64,000 nucleotides of DNA from Salticus scenicus (GCA_963930645.1 OZ005661.1:200473120-200537119), one strand, 5' to 3'; positions 26,636 to 38,393 are shown, counted from the stretch's first letter. Notes: a model not told the origin generated them from the sequence alone. Numbers and translations: made by a program.

Positions 26636-27404
26636 GACTGCATAATTTGCTGTAAATGTTTCGCAAGCGGAGGAAAAACAGCATTTTATGTTTTTACTGT
26701 AATTTGTGAAATCGCCTGCTTTTGTTTTACCTTATCGTGTTATCCATGGCTGCGTGCGCCGTTATTTTGCTATCCTGAGATTTCGACAAAATGAAGCAGA
26801 AACTTTAAGCAGGTAAATTTTAATTCGAGTCTTTTGATTTCTGGTAAGTTCTATTTTAATTTTTTTATATTATTTTATTGATATAAATGTATGAAACTTA
26901 TATACTTCATTCACAAATATCCAGTCATAATTCTTCCATTATTTTATATAACCTATTGCATAATTATTAAGTACGACAGAAATTCTTATCATGAAATATA
27001 AACTTTTGTATTATTTGTTGAGATAAAGTACAATATAACTTTTACTTAATCAGATATTTTTTTACCTACTGTATTATTTGTAAAAGTTTATAGATGCGTC
27101 TTGTTCTACTTTAAATCCTGTCGTTATTACTCAGAATCGAATCGTCAGTAATCGAAAAAATTAGGGTAATGTTACGAAGGATCCTTTGGAAGGAAATTAC
27201 AAACATCCACTTAGATAAAATCGCACTTAAAAAATTATAAAACTTCTTTATTGTTACTTTTCTTACTCTATACAAAGAAGTAAAAATAGAGAAAAAGATG
27301 CATGCAAACGCAGTCCAGCAGTACAAGTTGAAAAAAAACGACAACTCACCGCTGAAGTAGTTGACGAAAACCAACAGGACAACGAGATGACGGATGGCCT
27401 TCAT
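14560..27404 (-). CDS. Micro-exon secreted-peptide gene 1 (five exons, predicted 67 aa)
   Basis: Spliced gene of unknown function. Exons in transcript order are 27404-27350 (55 nt), 25976-25926 (51), 24247-24227 (21), 20467-20438 (30) and 14611-14565 (47 to TGA). All junctions are phase 1, and the frame stays open across all five. Exon 1 encodes a signal peptide, MKAIRHLVVLLVFVNYFSG, with a basic start and a hydrophobic core. The later exons give PLFGDAFPASGEPTTY, VGGIKI, LLDSDNSTF and GVRVAESGSLSRAD, joined by single split codons. The predicted mature part has no cysteine, so it would be a linear secreted peptide. Donors are GTGAGT, GTAAGC, GTAAGT and GTAAGT; acceptors end in TTTTCAG, TTTTCAG, TTTTTAG and CTTTCAG. 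AATAAA overlaps the stop. The 30-nt and terminal exons are the least certain, because they lie 3.8 and 9.6 kb into transposon-rich introns. Exon layout matches the plus-strand gene at 38485. Confidence 0.6.
15015..15960 (+). pseudogene. Decayed mariner transposase, copy 2
   Basis: Fragments in several frames: KQWVDAGGSSPKKAKSIASA, KGLASVFSDAKGILLIDYLG, KGRTITGE, SDLLDQLDDKI and KRPGLKEK, then PYSPDLATSDFYLFQDMKK and FQEGKWMLEKRWTKCVKVKG. These match the middle and C-terminal part of mariner transposase, including the YSPDLAPSD segment. Several stops and shifts show it is dead. A possible 5' end is near 15016; the 3' end abuts the hairpin-ended element at 15961. Confidence 0.75.
15961..16990 (+). 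mobile_element. Hairpin-ended repeat element, copy 1
   Basis: Starts with a palindrome at 15961-15990 (CCCCAT ... ATGGGG), then a GTCGAAA-rich module, a GTCTGT/TTAGT run, and about four 172-bp tandem units, ending near GGTGAGGATTTCGTTCGGTG. The same sequence occurs inverted at 35385-36620. There is no coding region. The form resembles non-autonomous rolling-circle (Helentron-like) elements, but this is inference. Confidence 0.6.
18650..20370. mobile_element. Nested foldback element, about 1.7 kb
   Basis: The outer arms 18650-18835 and 20205-20370 are inverted copies. Inner arms 18858-19200 and 19380-19795 are also inverted and pair over more than 300 bp around a centre near 19300. A unique insert lies at about 19800-20200. 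No transposase was found. The 30-nt micro-exon of gene 1 lies just outside, at 20438-20467. Confidence 0.75.
20438..20467 (-). CDS. Gene 1 exon 4 (30-nt micro-exon)
   Basis: The acceptor ends CTGTTTTTAG and the donor A|GTAAGT is consensus. It reads LLDSDNSTF between split codons. The LDSD core recalls LDSDINGF in the terminal exon of gene 2, which supports homology. Skipping it also keeps the frame, giving 57 aa. Confidence 0.5.
20987..21960 (-). pseudogene. Tc1-like transposase remnant
   Basis: The minus strand reads VWSDESRFQIYLSDGCVRVG, then KKPRESMDPTCQQRN, FAPFQQENSH, and finally ALQDLWCGLPPERFQTLVES followed by MPRCVVALLHAHRGATQY and a stop. These are the Tc1 landmarks: W.DES.F with the second catalytic D, QQDNAPxH, and the C-terminus P...F..LV.SMP.R..A.....G..Y. 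Frameshifts break it. Region 21960-22170 continues as about 100-bp repeats around AATCTGCCATTGTAG. Confidence 0.75.
22541..23420. mobile_element. Tc1-like relic with roughly 240-bp inverted ends
   Basis: GTTACTGGTGAGTGG at 22549 returns as CCACTCACCAGTAAC near 23398, and the arms match for about 240 bp inward. The plus-strand interior has VMVWGPIGARSPLILVRI (about 23105-23160), a Tc1 signature (VMVWGAI...SPLV.I). Heavily mutated. Confidence 0.6.
24227..24247 (-). CDS. Gene 1 exon 3 (21-nt micro-exon)
   Basis: The acceptor ends CTATTTTCAG and the donor G|GTAAGT is a perfect consensus. The 21 nt complete a split GAG (E), then encode VGGIKI, then leave one base. The exon is symmetric, so it could be skipped without a frameshift. 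Confidence 0.55.
25063..25122 (-). CDS. Possible alternative last exon of gene 1
   Basis: An acceptor ending ACTTCAG is followed in phase 1 by DSETL and TAA, then by AATAAA about 40 nt downstream. It lies between exons 2 and 3. The pyrimidine tract is poor and the coding part very short, so this may be chance. Confidence 0.15.
25926..25976 (-). CDS. Gene 1 exon 2 (51 nt, phase 1-1)
   Basis: The acceptor ends TATTTTCAG and the donor is G|GTAAGC. With the split glycine from exon 1 it reads PLFGDAFPASGEPTTY. The G-P pair at the exon 1/2 junction also occurs in gene 2 (G-PISV). Confidence 0.65.
27350..27404 (-). CDS. Gene 1 exon 1, signal-peptide exon
   Basis: 55 coding nt: 18 codons plus the first base of a glycine codon. 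The peptide is MKAIRHLVVLLVFVNYFS followed by G. The donor G|GTGAGT is a strong consensus. The frame stays open past the donor, which creates an artificial 162-codon frame that is really intron. Length and phase are identical to exon 1 of the gene at 38485. Confidence 0.7.
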
Positions 27405-27859
27405 ATCTCCAGATTCAAAAATGATATTTCCGATAGTTTGAATCGTCTCAATTCCAGTGCGTGCGTCGCTTTGAATGAGAGAAATGAAACAAGTCACTAT
27501 CCTTTTCCAAGATAATGACTCAAAGTAATATGACAGTAAAAATCTAACGGCATGCAAAGTAGGTGCAGAGAGATGAATATTACACATTTTTAGTGTCATT
27601 TTTTTAAAAGTGTCATCGTCATTCCTTTTGATTTATTCACGGTCTCATCATGGTATGTCATTGCAATTACAATGCATATTCGAATACAGAATACATATTC
27701 GAATAGATATGAATCTGTAATATTCACATTACGATATGACATCGCAAAATCATGCGACGCGTATATGTTGTAAACAGTCTCCACCTGTACGTACCCGCTG
27801 CATAGTTTAACCTTCAATGTATTTTGTCTCCATGATTACACCATGAAAACGTTCTGTTT

Positions 27860-29520
27860 TTGATTTGGGAAGCAGAAATTTCGTAAGAATTTTTTTTTTT
27901 ATTATTCTGTATTCTTTGTTTTAAAGAAAAAGGTTGCTTTAAGGAGCCTTTTCCGTAGTGATTCTCTTTCTAGCATATTGTCTAAAATTAACAAGCCTAC
28001 AGAATTTTTTTTTTTTTTTTAATCGGTGCAGTAAAGTGTTACACAAAAGCATCTTTCTAACTTTATTATTTCTTAAAAGAAAGCGTTGCAAAGATTGTTA
28101 GATTGTTTTTATTTAGCCGTGTGTATTGTGTAATCATTGCATGCGCACTCTATATTGTACTGAAAACATCCTCCCTACATTTAAAGTTTACACTCACCGA
28201 TTTCCCATCTCATTAATGAGTCGGAACAGCATTGTGGTGTCCAGTAAATGAAAGATTTTTGTTAATTCTGTCTCATTTTAGAAGTTTTTTTTTTTTTTTT
28301 TTTTACTTATATTATAATAATCTAACAAATTTTTTTGCTGCTATAATTACATATATTTCCCTTGTTCATAATGACACCTTACAAGTTTCAAACAAACGAA
28401 TCAGTTATCATACTTCAACATGTATTCTACTCTGGAAAATAATGCCCGACGTTTAAAATATTATGAATATTTGAAAATAAAACAAAATAAATAAATAAAT
28501 AAATAAATAAAATAGCGCGCTAATTGTTTATTGTACAAAATTTGTTTTTAACACAGAGACATGTGTAAATCACTTCTTTTACAACTTACTATGTTATTGA
28601 TCTACAATCTACGAGTTGCATTTTAGTTTATTGAGTTACCCTTCATCGATCCGAAAACAAATGAAACTTTCACAACATAGACTACAAAATAATGAGACGG
28701 ATATAAAATGTTTCTGATTTCAATTAACAGGTCATAAATTTCGAACATACAACGACAAGTAGAAAATTTAACTCATTCGCACATTTGAGGTCTTGGTACG
28801 AATCACCTTTTATGCTAAAACAATCATTTATTAACGCAATTAATTATTTATGCACGTATCAAAACAGGTTGATTCAGGCTTTGAGAAAATTTTTTAGCAC
28901 TGTATCTCAGCTTCTATAGTATACGTATACAAAACTTAATATGTAAAATGAATATTATAAAAAAATATGTTCATTGAATTTGGGCGTGCTTTCCGAAATG
29001 ATGTAGAGCTGCTCTACTGAGATTCTGCCCACTCACGTAAAGGATATATTCCAGTTTTTATTGTGTATATGTGCATCAAACTTGATATGTGTTATAACAA
29101 TCATATAAAACTATGCTAATATGAGTGATTATTGCAGGACCATTTTATGTAACTCATTATAGGATTTACACGATTTTTTGAACCATTAGTAATACATTAA
29201 AATATTGTACAACGTTACACAATGTAGTACATTAAAATGTTGCAGAAGGTAACATTGTGATGGCTATATACTAGTTTGAACTGTTCTTCAGACTAGAAGT
29301 TTATAATGAATGAGGTTTGAAAATATTTAAAATACGGTTATTTCTTAAAATTATTTTTCCCGTTTTTTTTATTACTTGCCTCTTTTGTATTTTGAAAGGG
29401 GTAATTTTTCTTGCATGTTTTCCATTCTCCTTGATAAGATCGTATTTGGTTTCATCATGTGTTTTTATTTTCCAATTTTAAACCTTTTTATAAAAATAAA
29501 GTCGCATGTTTAACGTGTTT
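27860..29520. other. Intergenic sequence without recognisable features
   Basis: Upstream of gene 1. AT-rich, with T runs at about 27891, 28003 and 28286. No exon-like or transposon signature was seen. Confidence 0.5.
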
Positions 29521-29534
29521 TCCTGTGTTTAAAC

Positions 29535-29765
29535 GGCCCACCAGCGGCCGAGCGGTTCTGCGCTCAAAGCTGGTAGATGGGAGGTGCCGGGTTCGATCCC
29601 AGGTCGCGCTCATCGACCTAGCCATTCGGAGTTTTCCGTGGTTTCCTCCGAAACTCGCGTAAATACGGGCTAGGACCCCTTAGAAAGACCCCCACGGAGG
29701 GCACTCCCCCTCTAGGCCTAGGACACATCAGGAGTCAATCGGCCTTAAATCCTACAACCAACCAA
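29535..29765 (+). mobile_element. tRNA-derived SINE, full length, 13-bp target duplication
   Basis: The head is tRNA-like: an A box GCGGCCGAGCGGTTCTGCG and a B box GGGTTCGATCCC about 40 nt later. A unique body follows, and the tail is built of ACCA units (AACCAACCAA). The insertion is flanked by perfect copies of CCTGTGTTTAAAC (29522-29534 and 29766-29778), indicating a fairly recent target-primed insertion. Confidence 0.85.
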
Positions 29766-31214
29766 CCTGTGTTTAAACACTGAATATTTTTTATTCAAAG
29801 TTCATAGAACCAAGAATGAAAAGAAATATTTATTCCACAAGTAGAAACAAGATGTCCCTTTCCATTCATTTCCATTTATTCTGTACTTCAACTTCTATAA
29901 TCTGGCCATCTATGTTCAAACCTAAAAGAAACAAAGGCGGTATTCAATTAAGTTATTGAAATTTTAAAATGAAAATAATTTGGCACATTCAATTCAAACC
30001 ACGTAATACCATCCTTTGAAAGTTTACATATACAGGTGGGTATCATTTAAGTTTTCGAAATAATTAATTCTGATATTTGAATAAAACTTACTTCGCGTAA
30101 TAATGGAATGTTAGGTGCACAAGTTTGTAAGTGACAGCTATTGGTATTCATTTTATTGGTTTCAGGATGCCGAATATTTAATAAATGCTTTGTTCTGCAA
30201 ATTGTACTCTTAATCTGGCTTTTGATTTCTTTTCTTTCTTTCTTTGGGTGATAATTTTATAGAGAAGTCGAGAGAAATAGAAATAATGGAGACAGAAATT
30301 TCATTTTTATTTATTTTTTTTTTAAGGATAAAAAACAAAAGTTAAGCTTCTGCTTCGATTATTTTCTGAGTAAAAATTAAAATTTTACAATATTTCCTTG
30401 TAATTGGATATTTTTGAAGAAATTATTAAAAAAAAAAAAAAAATCCTGTGGTTTATAACACCTATAATTACAAACGACTGTAATTAAAGCTAATACTTGT
30501 AAACATGCACTTAAGGAACATTTAAGAATTTAAATAAAAGTAGTAATCCGAGTAACGAATTTGTTTCAGTCACATTTCCTTGAACTTCATAGTTTTACCC
30601 TCAAAGTTCGTATTGTAAGTTATAAAATGAAACGGATACATTATCATTTATTATACAATTGTTTAACCAAGCCCTCATTGGTAGAAATAAGTGTAAAAAA
30701 GAGACATTTTTCTTATTAGCCAAATTTTTGACATAATTTTGTTTAGTAGAAAAGAAAAAAAAATAATAATGTACAAAATAGAGAAATTATTACTGTTTCT
30801 TTTTCTTTTCTTTTCTTTTTCAGGCAATATCGCAGGTAGTTTTTTAAACAAACCGCGCAACTGTTTTATTGTTTTTCATTTTATTAGGAAAACTAAAAAG
30901 TATTTTCTAATGATAAATGCTTCTAAATTGTTCTCGTTTTAATTGTTGTAGACATGTGAAAAGAAATACACTGGATGGTTATAATTTAAGTTACTTTGAT
31001 TAGATATATGTATGTCCTCATGCATTAAGAATGATATAACGCATTACAAAATGCGAAACTTATCTCGGCAGTACCAAATCACCAACGCAACGAGAAAAAA
31101 AATGCATCCCCAAGTTTATCTCTCACGTAGAAGCAAAATCCTCAAACTGAGTGGGAATCTAGTAAAAAAAGGAAGCATGTGTATTAAAAATTCCAAAAAA
31201 TAAAAATAACTAAT

Positions 31215-32147
31215 ATGTTGTGGCCACCACAAGACTTTCTTCTATATTTTCCTATACATATTCAATCAGTAACAATATTAAAAAAAAATAATAATAATAA
31301 TAATAATAATAAAAGATTTTTTTTTTTCCTTTTTTTTTTTTTTTGTGAAAATTATTACATATTCAATCACTAACAATAATTAAAAAAAAAAAATCGATAA
31401 CTTTGTTTTAAATTATCACAGATTTATGGTTCAACCATTCGTTTTAAAGGTATTGACGAGATCTTTCGAATGATACCCATCTTCAAAATTTAACCCCCCC
31501 GGGGGGGTACTTCCCCCCAGGGGGGAACCGATGCCCCCCCTGCACAAATTTTTTTTCCTAGTTAACTACTACTATCATCAATAATTCAAATTAATTTTAC
31601 AATCACAAGTTTAAAACTAGTATGTTGTGGCCACCACAAGACTTTCTTCTATATTTACCTATACATATTCAATCAGTAAAAATATTTAAAAAAAAAAAAA
31701 AAAAGTACGATTTTTTTTTTCTAAGTTTTTTTTTTTTTTGTTAAAAGTGAAAAAAATCGATAACTTTGTTTTAAATTATCACAGATTTATAGTTCAACCA
31801 TTCGTTTTAAAGGTATTGACGAGACCTTTCGAAAGATACCCATCTTGAAAATTTATCCCCCCCGGGGGGGTACTTCCCCCCCAGGGGGGGAAGCGATGCC
31901 CCCCCATGCAGAATTTTTTTTTCCTAGTTACATACTACTATTATCAATAATTCATATTAATTTTACAATCACAAGTTTAAAACAACTCTAATTATGCACA
32001 TTTATACGAATTTTTGTCCTATGCTGCCATGTTAAAAATTTAGATAAAATGCTATCACAGCGCCAACTGTTGAGCTATTGATCCCCAAACATAATCAGCA
32101 CCAGTTTATGTCGGGGACCAACTAAATACCAAGTTTGGTTAAATTTC

Positions 32148-32185
<38 letters not shown>

Positions 32186-32945
32186 CGATATTTTTCTAAG
32201 TTTTTTTTGTTAAAAGTAAAAAAAATCGATAACTTTGGTTTAAATTATCACAGATTTATCGTTCAACCATTCTTTTTAAAGGTATTGACGAGATCTTTCG
32301 AAAGATACCCATCTTGAAATTTTGCCCCCCCGGGTGGGAACTTCCCCCCCGGTGGGGGGGCAACCGATGCCCCCACATGCACAAAAATTTTTCCAAGTTA
32401 ACTATTACTATTATCAACGAGACCTTTCGAACGATACCCATCTTGAAAATTTACTTCCCCGGGGGGGGATTTTCCCCCCCAGGGGGGGAACCGATGCCCC
32501 CCCATGCACAAAATTTTTTTCCTAGCTAACTACTACTATTATCAATAATTCCTATTAATTTTACAATCACAAGTGTAAAATAACTCTCTTTATGCCCATT
32601 TATACGGAATTTTGTCCTATGCTGCCATGTTAAAAATTTGCATAAAATGCGATTACAGCGCCACCTGTTGAGCTATTGATCCCCAAATCTAATGGGCACC
32701 AGTTCATGTCAGGGTGCAACTAAATACCAAGTTTGGTTAAATTTCATTCATATGTTCGTGAGATACAGCGTCCACAAAAAAATGATACAGACAGACACAC
32801 AGACACACACACAGACAGACAGACATTTTTTAAAAACTATCAATTCGTGTTCAGGACATCCCAAAACGTGTAGATCCGTCAAAAAACGGAGGTCGAAAAT
32901 TTTCGCGAATCCAATACTTTCTCTATATTACATATAGAAGAAAGT
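31215..32945 (+). mobile_element. Repeat element with four C/G-block units and hairpin end
   Basis: Two direct copies (31215-31617 and 31620-31985) and two partial ones (about 32220-32400 and 32410-32580). Each holds CCCCCC-GGGGGG palindromes in otherwise AT-rich DNA (near 31494, 31856, 32324 and 32455). It ends with a GACAGACA run, a GTCGAAAATTTTCGC module and a hairpin TACTTTCT ... AGAAAGTA at 32909-32940. The C/G-rich frames seen here are repeat artefacts. Confidence 0.65.
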
Positions 32946-33712
32946 AAAAATGAGACTCTATCGAAACAATCGGAAGAAAAATTTTCTTGTCACCTGAACG
33001 GTTACGGTAACGTCATGTTTGTTAGGGAAATAAAGCGAAGCCGTCAGCATGAAAATGTAAATCTCTCATAAGAATGAAGAGGAGTTTTTTCCAAATTATT
33101 TGTGAAATATCGTGAACTATCTCTCTAAATATCGTGGTATTGAAATATCCTCTAAATATCGTCAGATGTTGTTGGAGATGACTCGTCCTAAAAAAAAATG
33201 ATGAGTGTGTGCAGAAAAAAGGATGATTTTTATGGATGGACAACTCTATTGTCTTAAAAATATAGCATACCTCTACAGTAATAGTGACCTTCAGTTTCGG
33301 ATCTCGATCAAATTTAATAATAAAATAGCGTCAGATTTCATTTATATCATTTTCCCCCACAAAAAACCGTTTTAAATAAATAAATAAAAATGTTTCTATT
33401 TAATATCAAAATTGTTTAATTTTCTATAGATTGTACTACCTAACATAAAACAAGCAGTAACTGATTTCCAAATTTTAAGTAATATGTAGGGGTCAACAGA
33501 AAAGTTTCTTCTCTATTTTCGCATACAGATGCCCTCAGTACTAGAAATTTATTTAAATAACTATTTTATTTATTTTTTTCCCCTGATGAACCGAAGCGAT
33601 TTTTATACCAAAAAAGTATCACTAAATTACTAAGAAAGTCTATTTATGCTGAATGAATTACATCTTTAAAAATGTGTTCTTCCTAAGTTTGTTTTTTATT
33701 AAAAATGAAAAC

Positions 33713-33772
33713 TAGGTGGCATAGGTGGACTCTGCTCAGTTCTCCATCATATTTATGTTCTCAGAAATTTCT
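33713..33772. repeat. 60-bp repeat, inverse of 17036-17097
   Basis: GGTGGACTCTGCTCAGTTCT and flanks match the reverse complement of the sequence near 17070 (GAGCAGAGTCCATC). Probably part of a dispersed element adjoining the hairpin-ended repeats. Confidence 0.5.
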
Positions 33773-34399
33773 AGTGCGAGACATATTACTAGTGGATCTG
33801 CAGATCAGGAGCCTCAACGTCCTATTTGCATCAGGCATTATTCAATAGGTCATTTTTATTTATTCCTTATTATATAATAGTATATATTGATTCGATCAAC
33901 TTATTACCAAAATCAAATACATTCCTGAGGGGGGCGGCAGCCCCCCCTCAACCCCCGTTGTATCTCTCTTTGTATACCTATTTGTATATGATATAAAGTG
34001 TTACGAAATTGTAAATAATTGCATTTATTTTTGTATAAATTCTTTCAAAGAGGTTTAGTAAGTTGACAAAATGCTAATTTTGTGCCTTTATAGTCGTTTT
34101 AGCGTTAAAATAGCCAAATTTTCCTTTAAAAACGCATTAAAAAGCTCCTATAAGGGAAGAAATAAATTTGGCGCCAAATTTGGCGACTATTTCACTCCTT
34201 GGCGATTTTTTTGGCGATCTTGGCGAGAAAATCCTTATTAGGGATATACCAAATATGGAAGCTCTAATCTCATTGGCTGATGTGATACGTGAATTTTCCA
34301 GAACAGTCTGTTTTCGATAGAAAAGTATAAAAAGAGCATTATTTTCGCCAAGGCGGTCAGTCTCAGATCTATATCAGTTTCGTCAAATGCTTGCTCAAT

Positions 34400-35320
34400 G
34401 GGCTCATGAATATGTGTACCAAATTGCAAGTCAATAGCGTTATTTTGGGGGCCGCTATCGCGGTACATACAAATTCTTCCCATAGGCCATAATGGTAAAA
34501 AAAACTTTGGCGTGTCCCTGTACACGAACTTACAAATGGAATGCACACCGAAAACTATACAGCTAATTTCGTGGGCATCATGAACATGTGTACAAAATTT
34601 CAAGTCAATAGCGTGTTTTTTGCGGCCGCTATCGCATGACAGACAGACAGACAGACGGAATCCAAAATCCTTTTGAGTCTCAACAGAGGGCCTCCATTCA
34701 CATTTCGACAAAAATTGGAAGTCAATAGCTTGATTTTTGCGGTGGCTATCGCGGTACATACAGATTCTTCCCATAGGCCGTAATCATAAAATATCTTTGG
34801 CGTGTCCCTGTACACGAACTACAAATGGAATACACACCTAAAACTATACAGTTGATTCCGTTGGGCTCATGAACACGTGTACCAAATTGCAAGTCAATAG
34901 CGTGATTTTTGTGGCCGCTATCGCGGTACATACAATTCCTCCAATAGGCCGTAATGATAAGAAAAACTTTGGCGTGTCCCTGTACACAAATTACATATGG
35001 AATACACACCCAAAACTATACAGCAGATTTCGCGGGGCACATGAACACGTGTACCAAATTGCAAGTCAATAGCGTGATTTTTCTGGCCGCTATCGTGGTA
35101 CATATAAATTTCTCCCATAGGCCGTAATGATAAGAAAAACTTTGGCGTGTCCCTGTATACGAACTACAAATGGAATACATACCAAAAACTATACAGCTGA
35201 TTTCGTGGGGCTCATGAACATGTGTACCAAATTTCAAGTCAATAGCGCTTTTTGGCGGCCGCTATCGCGCGACAGACAGACAGACAGACACAGCCCAAAA
35301 CCGTTTTGAGTCTCAACAGA
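34400..35320 (-). repeat. Satellite-like tandem array, about 173-bp units
   Basis: TTTGGCGTGTCCCTGTA recurs near 34505, 34796, 34970 and 35142. Each unit holds CCAAATTGCAAGTCAATAGC and a GCCGCTATCGCGGTA palindrome-like stretch. GACAGACA runs at about 34637 and 35270 split the array. The long minus-strand open frame (178 codons) is carried by the repeat and shows no known domain. Confidence 0.75.
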
Positions 35321-35384
35321 GGGCCTCCACTGACGTCTCGGCAATAATGTTAAAAGAAATCAATTTGACCAAAGCTTCATACAG

Positions 35385-36620
35385 TGACAGAATGAAATCC
35401 CCGCCTAATAGGCTATCCACCGTTCATTTCGATATATTTATCTTATTCTAATCTATTAATTTATTTTATCAGGGTCAATTTCGTTGTTTAGTTTTCATGC
35501 TACTATTTCCAATGCAATAATCCTCAAATTCATATTTATATGAAAAATTTACAATTTCGCTATGTTGATAAAATCGTAAATTACGAATAATTTACGAAAT
35601 TTTCCTATTAGAATATTTGTATTCAATCATGTTCAAACAAATATCATAAACGTAATTTTGAAGTTGTCTAACGTATTTAGGATCCTCAAAATGGAAGTTT
35701 ATGCTCAATTTTGCTTTATTCTGACATGTTAAATAAATCGTAAATTCCAAATAACTTACGAATTTTTTAAATTGGAAAAATCATAGTCTATGATATCCAT
35801 GCCAGTATCCTAAATATTATTTCGAAAGTGATTTGACATCTTTACGATGAAAATATCCCTTAAGATTGACGTTTATGTAAAATTTTGCTCTTATTCAGGC
35901 ATGTTAAGAAATTCGTAAATTTCCAATAACTTACGAAATCTTTATATTGGAAAATTCATAGTCATTAATATTCATGCCAGTGTCCTAAATAATGTTTCAA
36001 AAGTAGTCTGACATCTTTACGATGAAAATATCTCTCAAAATTGACGTTTATGTGAAATTTTCTCCTATACTGCCATGTTAAGAAATTCGTAAATTCCCAG
36101 TAACTTGCGAAATTTTCAAAGTAGCATATTTATAGATACTGATTTTCATTCCAGCATCAAAACTCATATTTTAAAACTGGTCTGACATTTTTACAATAAA
36201 AAGTTTTCATTTAATGCACGTTTAAGTGATTTTTTGTCCTATTCTCCCATGTTAAGAAAATCGTAAATTTCGAATAACTTACGAAGTTTTTAAAATCGAA
36301 TGTTGCAAATGAATAGGGTTCTTGCCAGTGCCGAAAGTAATATTTTAAAACTGATCTCACCTCTCTGCGACAATTTGTTCTTGAGATATCGTGTACACAG
36401 ACTAACAAACTAACGGACTGACCCACTAACACACTAACTGACTAACAGACTAACAGACTAACAGACTAACAGACTAACAGACACCCTACAGACAGACACC
36501 ATAGAAATTTTGTCATTTTCGGATTCCTCACACCTGAAAACGTGTAGAAAAGTCAAAAAACCGAGGTCGAAATTTTTCACAATTACCTAAGTTCCCCATA
36601 CCTATAGTATGATGGGGAAC
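35385..36620 (-). mobile_element. Hairpin-ended repeat element, copy 2 (inverse to copy 1)
   Basis: Matches 15961-16990 in the opposite orientation, with more tandem units (period about 175-180 bp; AACTTACGAA and GACATCTTTACGATGAAAAT recur). Its terminal palindrome is at 36590-36619, next to a run of ACTAACAG repeats and GACAGACA. Confidence 0.65.
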
Positions 36621-36857
36621 TAAAAATAATCAGACAACTTTATTTGAAATTTTTAAAATCAAAATTCAATAGAAAAGAAGATTTTGTTTAGTCATATGCA
36701 TAAAACTTTTAGTAATGTAATTGGAAACTTAAAAGAGTTTATAATTCGCATTAAAGTCGGTCGTTATTTTGCATTATTTTTCTATATGAAAGAGCTATTT
36801 CCGTCTCTTAAAATAACTTTTATTTCTTAAATATTACGTTTTATGCATACAAATGAA

Positions 36858-38050
36858 ACTCTCTAAAAATGGAAAGGGAAATTTCTCCCAAATTCAGCCA
36901 TTTTTCACTCAGTCGACATTTTGAAAGGCAACTTCTCACGTGAGAGAAATTCTCTCAATTCATTCAGCTGTTATGAGCGGCTCAGATTTGAGCCAACTGA
37001 AACAAGTTATTTTTGAGAGAAATCGGGCCAGATTGAACCTGTTTGATGTAGGAAAAAATATTAGATTCCTTCCGCCGGAATCGAACGCGGGTCCTTTCTG
37101 TAGCAGACGAACGCGCTACCACTACACAACGATTTCGTGTAGTAGGTGGTTGTATAGATGTTCTCAATCATTCTCAAAGGGAGAAAATATTATTTATCAA
37201 TTTCTACTTGTTTAATGCGTAGCATATTGCTATGGGAAACCCAATAAACTTCCTTAAAATAGCACTATTGATTTAAAATTAAGGAAAAAAATCTTGAAAG
37301 TAGAACCTCTATAACAACCCTCTCATTTTAGAAGCTTGCAAATTAATTCTGTATAATTTAGCTCGTTTAGAAAAATAAATTCTTCTGCGCAATGTTACAG
37401 AATTTGTTGAATCACTATGAGTTGAAAAAACAGTATGTACTAGTTTCTTAATGCATATTATTTCCGATGTTGAGTTTAATCATAATTAAAGTATTGTAAC
37501 ACATTATTTTTAACGTTTTACATGCATTTTAATAAATTAGTCTCAATGAATATAATAAAAATATTAAATAACTTTAGATATAAATATATTTCTACATTAT
37601 ACAAATACGTTGTTCTTTTGCTGTATATTTCATATATTTCTTGAAGAAAATTTTTTAAAAAGACATCATTGCTCATTTTATGTCTAACACTCGTGATATG
37701 AAAACTCTTTCATTTTGTCAGTTTAGTTGTATAAAAAAACATTTGTTATATTTTTACAAAGAAAAAAAAACTTTGATAGTTTACTTTTCTAATCATCGAA
37801 AGTCCTCAAAATATTTTTATAGCAATATATTAATTAATTAATTAATTATATCTAAAAAAATAAATTTTATGTGTCATTTAAAATATGATCGTTAGATGGC
37901 GCCATCATTACGCAATTTTGTTTAACCGAATGAAAAATAATCGAAATTCGTTCAGAAAGGAGCTGAGAATTTAATCATTATTTTGACTGAAAAGATTTTT
38001 CATTAGAAAAGACTGATTTCACTCAAATTTTATTTTTCCTAGATATTCCT
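36858..38050. mobile_element. Probable TIR element carrying a tRNA-like module (copy 1)
   Basis: Begins ACTCTCTAAAAAT, like the element at 61168. It shares TTAGATGGCGCCATCA near 37890 with the other copy, and both carry a tRNA-like block at the same relative place. The right end is not clear, so the end coordinate is approximate. Confidence 0.4.
37066..37130 (-). other. tRNA-like module
   Basis: The minus strand reads GTAGTGGTAGCGCG (A-box-like), a TCTGCTACAGA loop and CGTTCGATTCC (B-box-like). The acceptor arms do not pair, so it is not a functional tRNA gene. Confidence 0.45.
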
Positions 38051-38145
38051 CTCAAATTATAGCTAAAAATATTGCGTTCGTTTCTGAGTACACAAATCCG
38101 GTCACACATTTTAAGAAAGTAGATTTCGTGTCAGCAAATGATTTG

Positions 38146-38176
<31 letters not shown>

Positions 38177-38393
38177 AGTTCATGCGGTCGCCTTTTAAAG
38201 GAACAGCAATTATACCTAAGACGAAGGACACTCCAGCACGTGATAATGACCTGCACATAGTTCGTCATGCAGTGAAAATTTTCAAACAAGTTTCGATGAC
38301 TCAAGGAATGATTTGTCCATAGATAAGATGGCTTGAATCAAAGATGGAATGACTTGACCTTTTTTTCATTTAAATACCTCGAATATAAGTGAT

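Noticed and set aside
27111..27599. 162-codon open frame on the minus strand
   Set aside because: Only its middle part (exon 1 of gene 1) is supported. The remainder reads through a consensus GTGAGT donor into an AT-rich intron and upstream into 5' flank.
34238..34774. 178-codon frame with repeated MYRDS..NHAIDLQFGT
   Set aside because: It runs across several units of a tandem array, other frames of the same array are also open, and no protein family is recognised.
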